24,714 nt of DNA from Candidatus Omnitrophota bacterium. Lineage in GTDB: Bacteria; Ratteibacteria; UBA8468; B48-G9; DSTR01. Positions 23,119-24,714 of this stretch are shown here, piece by piece. Numbering within the stretch: the stretch's first letter is position 1; each line of letters begins with the position of its first letter. A program made the position numbers and the translations under genes. The notes under the pieces were generated by a model. It did no database searches. It saw only the letters and a program-made list of their open reading frames with translations, and was not told the DNA's origin. The stretch is from the NCBI GenBank assembly GCA_023818865.1, contig JAMWDF010000010.1:1-24714 (forward strand). The letters run 5' to 3'.

Positions 23119-24714
23119 ATGCGTGGTTACTTTTTAACTGTAGCGACCGCAACTTGCTTGTTTCTGGCCAGACCAGGCTTTTCTACGACCGAAAAAGTGA
23201 AAATTGGGCTGGTGTTAAGTGGAGGAGCAGCCAGGGGGATAGCCCATATTGGAGTTCTCAAGGTCCTGGAGGAATTGAGAATACCGATTGATTGTGTTGC
23301 CGGCACCAGCATGGGAGCCATCATCGGCGGCTTATGGGCTTCAGGCCTTACTTCTTTTGAAATTGAGCAGATAGTTTTACAAGCAGACTGGGAAAGGATC
23401 TTTAAAGACCGACCACCCAGAAAAGTTCTTTCCTTAAGGCAGAAACAACTCGCTCAGGTTTACCCAACTGATTTTGAACTTGGTTACAAGAAAGGGCGGT
23501 TTTATTTGCCTAGGGGACTAATTGCTGGCCAGCAACTGATTTTCTTATTGCGGCGTTTAACATTGCCAGTCTCTCAAATAGAAGATTTTGATCGGCTCCC
23601 TATTCCCTTCAGGGCGGTGGCCACTGACATTGTTACTGGAAAACCGGTTGTTTTGAAAAGTGGTTCTCTGACCGAAACTATGCGAGCCAGTATGTCTATT
23701 CCCGGTATCTTTGCCCCGGTGGAAAAAGGGGAGTATCTCCTGGTAGATGGAGGGATTGTAGACAATTTGCCAGTAGACATCTGCCGGGAAATGGGGGCAG
23801 AACTGATTATTGCGGTGGATGTTACTTCTTCTCTTCAACCCCGGGAGAAACTTACTTCTTTGCTTGCTGTCTCCAGCCAGGTAATTGATTTGATGACCGT
23901 GCTTAATGTTGAAAAGCAAATTGCCACTCTGGACAAAGAAAAGGATGTCCTAATTCGGCCAGCTCTTCCCGGTATTTCTTCTCTGGCGTTTTCCCGGGCA
24001 AAAGAACTTATTGCCTTGGGAGAGAAAGCAGCCAGGGAGATGACTGAATCTCTGGTTCGCCACCAGGTTAGTCCAGAAGAATATGCGGCTTACACTGTTA
24101 GATGCCGAACCGTCAAGAGCCGGGAGATAATTCCTCAATTTGTGGAGATTGAAGGAACTGGAAGACTTTCCCCGGAGATGGTCAAGAGAAACCTTACTGT
24201 CAGGCCAGGAGAAAGCTTGGATTTAAACCAACTCCAGGGGGACATCAATCGCATCTACGATTTAGGCGAATTTGAACTGGTTGATTTCCGGGTGGAAGAG
24301 AAGAACCATCAGGAAGGGCTGGTGTTACACATGAAAAGCAAGGCCTGGGGCCCTAATTATCTCCGGTTTGGTCTTTATTTGTACGACGATTTTGGCGAAA
24401 AAAATTACTACGGCCTTCTGGTTAACTACACCTGGTCGCAGTTAAATCGGTTTGGAGCCTACTGGGAAAATCAGTTTGGTCTGGGCAAGAATCTCGTTTA
24501 CGCCACTGAAGTTTTTCTCCCAGCCGGTGCGTACCGGCACACCTTTCTGGCGCCCAGGCTTGAGTTAAGACAGTCTATCTCTGATATTTACGCCGGTAAC
24601 CAGGCTCTCTGTGAACACCGGGTCACTTGGCTACGAGCTGGATTGGATATAGGCGGTCAGTTAGGGCAGTATGGAGAAGTGAGGGCCGGGATAGAAAAGG
24701 GAATGGTAGAAAGC
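23119..24714 (+). CDS. Patatin-like phospholipase with POTRA and outer-membrane barrel (cut by window edge)
   Basis: The open frame runs 532 codons to the window edge. A signal-like start (MRGYFLTVATATCLFLA) precedes a full patatin domain: oxyanion motif GGAARG (35-40), nucleophile Ser64 in GTSMG, catalytic Asp210 in DGG. Residues about 337-409 look like a POTRA domain (IEGTGRLSPEMVKRNLTVRPGE). From about 410 the sequence becomes alternating aromatic/polar beta strands typical of a BamA/Omp85-type barrel. This order (patatin, POTRA, barrel) is that of type Vd autotransporter-like proteins such as PlpD and of Omp85-fused patatins. The likely role is phospholipid or lipid hydrolysis at the outer membrane or outside; the physiological target is unknown. 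The SD is weak (GGA). The barrel is incomplete in the window. Confidence 0.9.
   Translation, partial: MRGYFLTVATATCLFLARPGFSTTEKVKIGLVLSGGAARGIAHIGVLKVLEELRIPIDCVAGTSMGAIIGGLWASGLTSFEIEQIVLQADWERIFKDRPPRKVLSLRQKQLAQVYPTDFELGYKKGRFYLPRGLIAGQQLIFLLRRLTLPVSQIEDFDRLPIPFRAVATDIVTGKPVVLKSGSLTETMRASMSIPGIFAPVEKGEYLLVDGGIVDNLPVDICREMGAELIIAVDVTSSLQPREKLTSLLAVSSQVIDLMTVLNVEKQIATLDKEKDVLIRPALPGISSLAFSRAKELIALGEKAAREMTESLVRHQVSPEEYAAYTVRCRTVKSREIIPQFVEIEGTGRLSPEMVKRNLTVRPGESLDLNQLQGDINRIYDLGEFELVDFRVEEKNHQEGLVLHMKSKAWGPNYLRFGLYLYDDFGEKNYYGLLVNYTWSQLNRFGAYWENQFGLGKNLVYATEVFLPAGAYRHTFLAPRLELRQSISDIYAGNQALCEHRVTWLRAGLDIGGQLGQYGEVRAGIEKGMVES

Overview
The window reads as chromosomal DNA from an uncultured diderm (Gram-negative-type) bacterium. 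Diderm evidence: a patatin-like protein whose C-terminus runs into a POTRA/outer-membrane-barrel region, an RseP-type site-2 protease, and several large exported proteins with signal peptides. The 16S rRNA gene carries wording near E. coli position 1100 (GTGCCGTGAGGTGTTGGG) that I associate with the PVC/Omnitrophota part of the tree. I therefore suggest, at low confidence, a candidate phylum such as Omnitrophota or a relative. No named species is recognised. Coding is dense, both SD-led and apparently leaderless starts occur, and there are no phage genes, insertion sequences or CRISPR arrays.

Layout. 1-1380: the 5' part of a TetR-family regulator (minus, cut by the window edge) with a palindromic operator, then a nitroreductase and a 72-residue single-span membrane peptide with a proline-rich tail. 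1381-3110: a complete 16S rRNA gene with its own promoter, leader hairpin and flanking processing stem, but no tRNA, 23S or 5S gene behind it. 3329-4468: dnaJ. 4477-5394 (minus): a Gfo/Idh/MocA oxidoreductase. 5474-8850 (minus): a tight dxr-rseP-ispG operon (MEP isoprenoid pathway plus intramembrane protease). 8907-9881: an unknown two-span membrane protein. 10035-10268 (minus): a small orphan dockerin-like ORF. 10328-20360: a 10-kb plus-strand operon of four exported proteins. Two are paralogous multidomain glycoside-hydrolase-like proteins, one is a DUF2341/DUF4861-like protein, and one is a smaller barrel plus class I amidotransferase-like protein. 20363-22965 (minus): a three-gene operon of Gfo/Idh/MocA oxidoreductase, nitrilase-superfamily hydrolase and PHP-domain phosphoesterase. 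23119-end: the patatin-like outer-membrane protein, cut by the window edge.

How the parts fit. The most distinctive block is the exported operon at 10.3-20.4 kb. It combines lectin-like domains, TIM-barrel-like catalytic regions with paired Glu residues, amidotransferase-like folds and Ig-like tails, with no transporter or sensor gene inside. It looks like an envelope or extracellular glycan-processing set, possibly feeding the sugar-type oxidoreductases nearby; the substrate is unknown. The second notable feature is the unlinked 16S gene with intact processing signals. The third is a recurring promoter/start arrangement (-10 hexamer, 5-8 nt, start codon) at four genes, which suggests leaderless transcription alongside SD-led translation.
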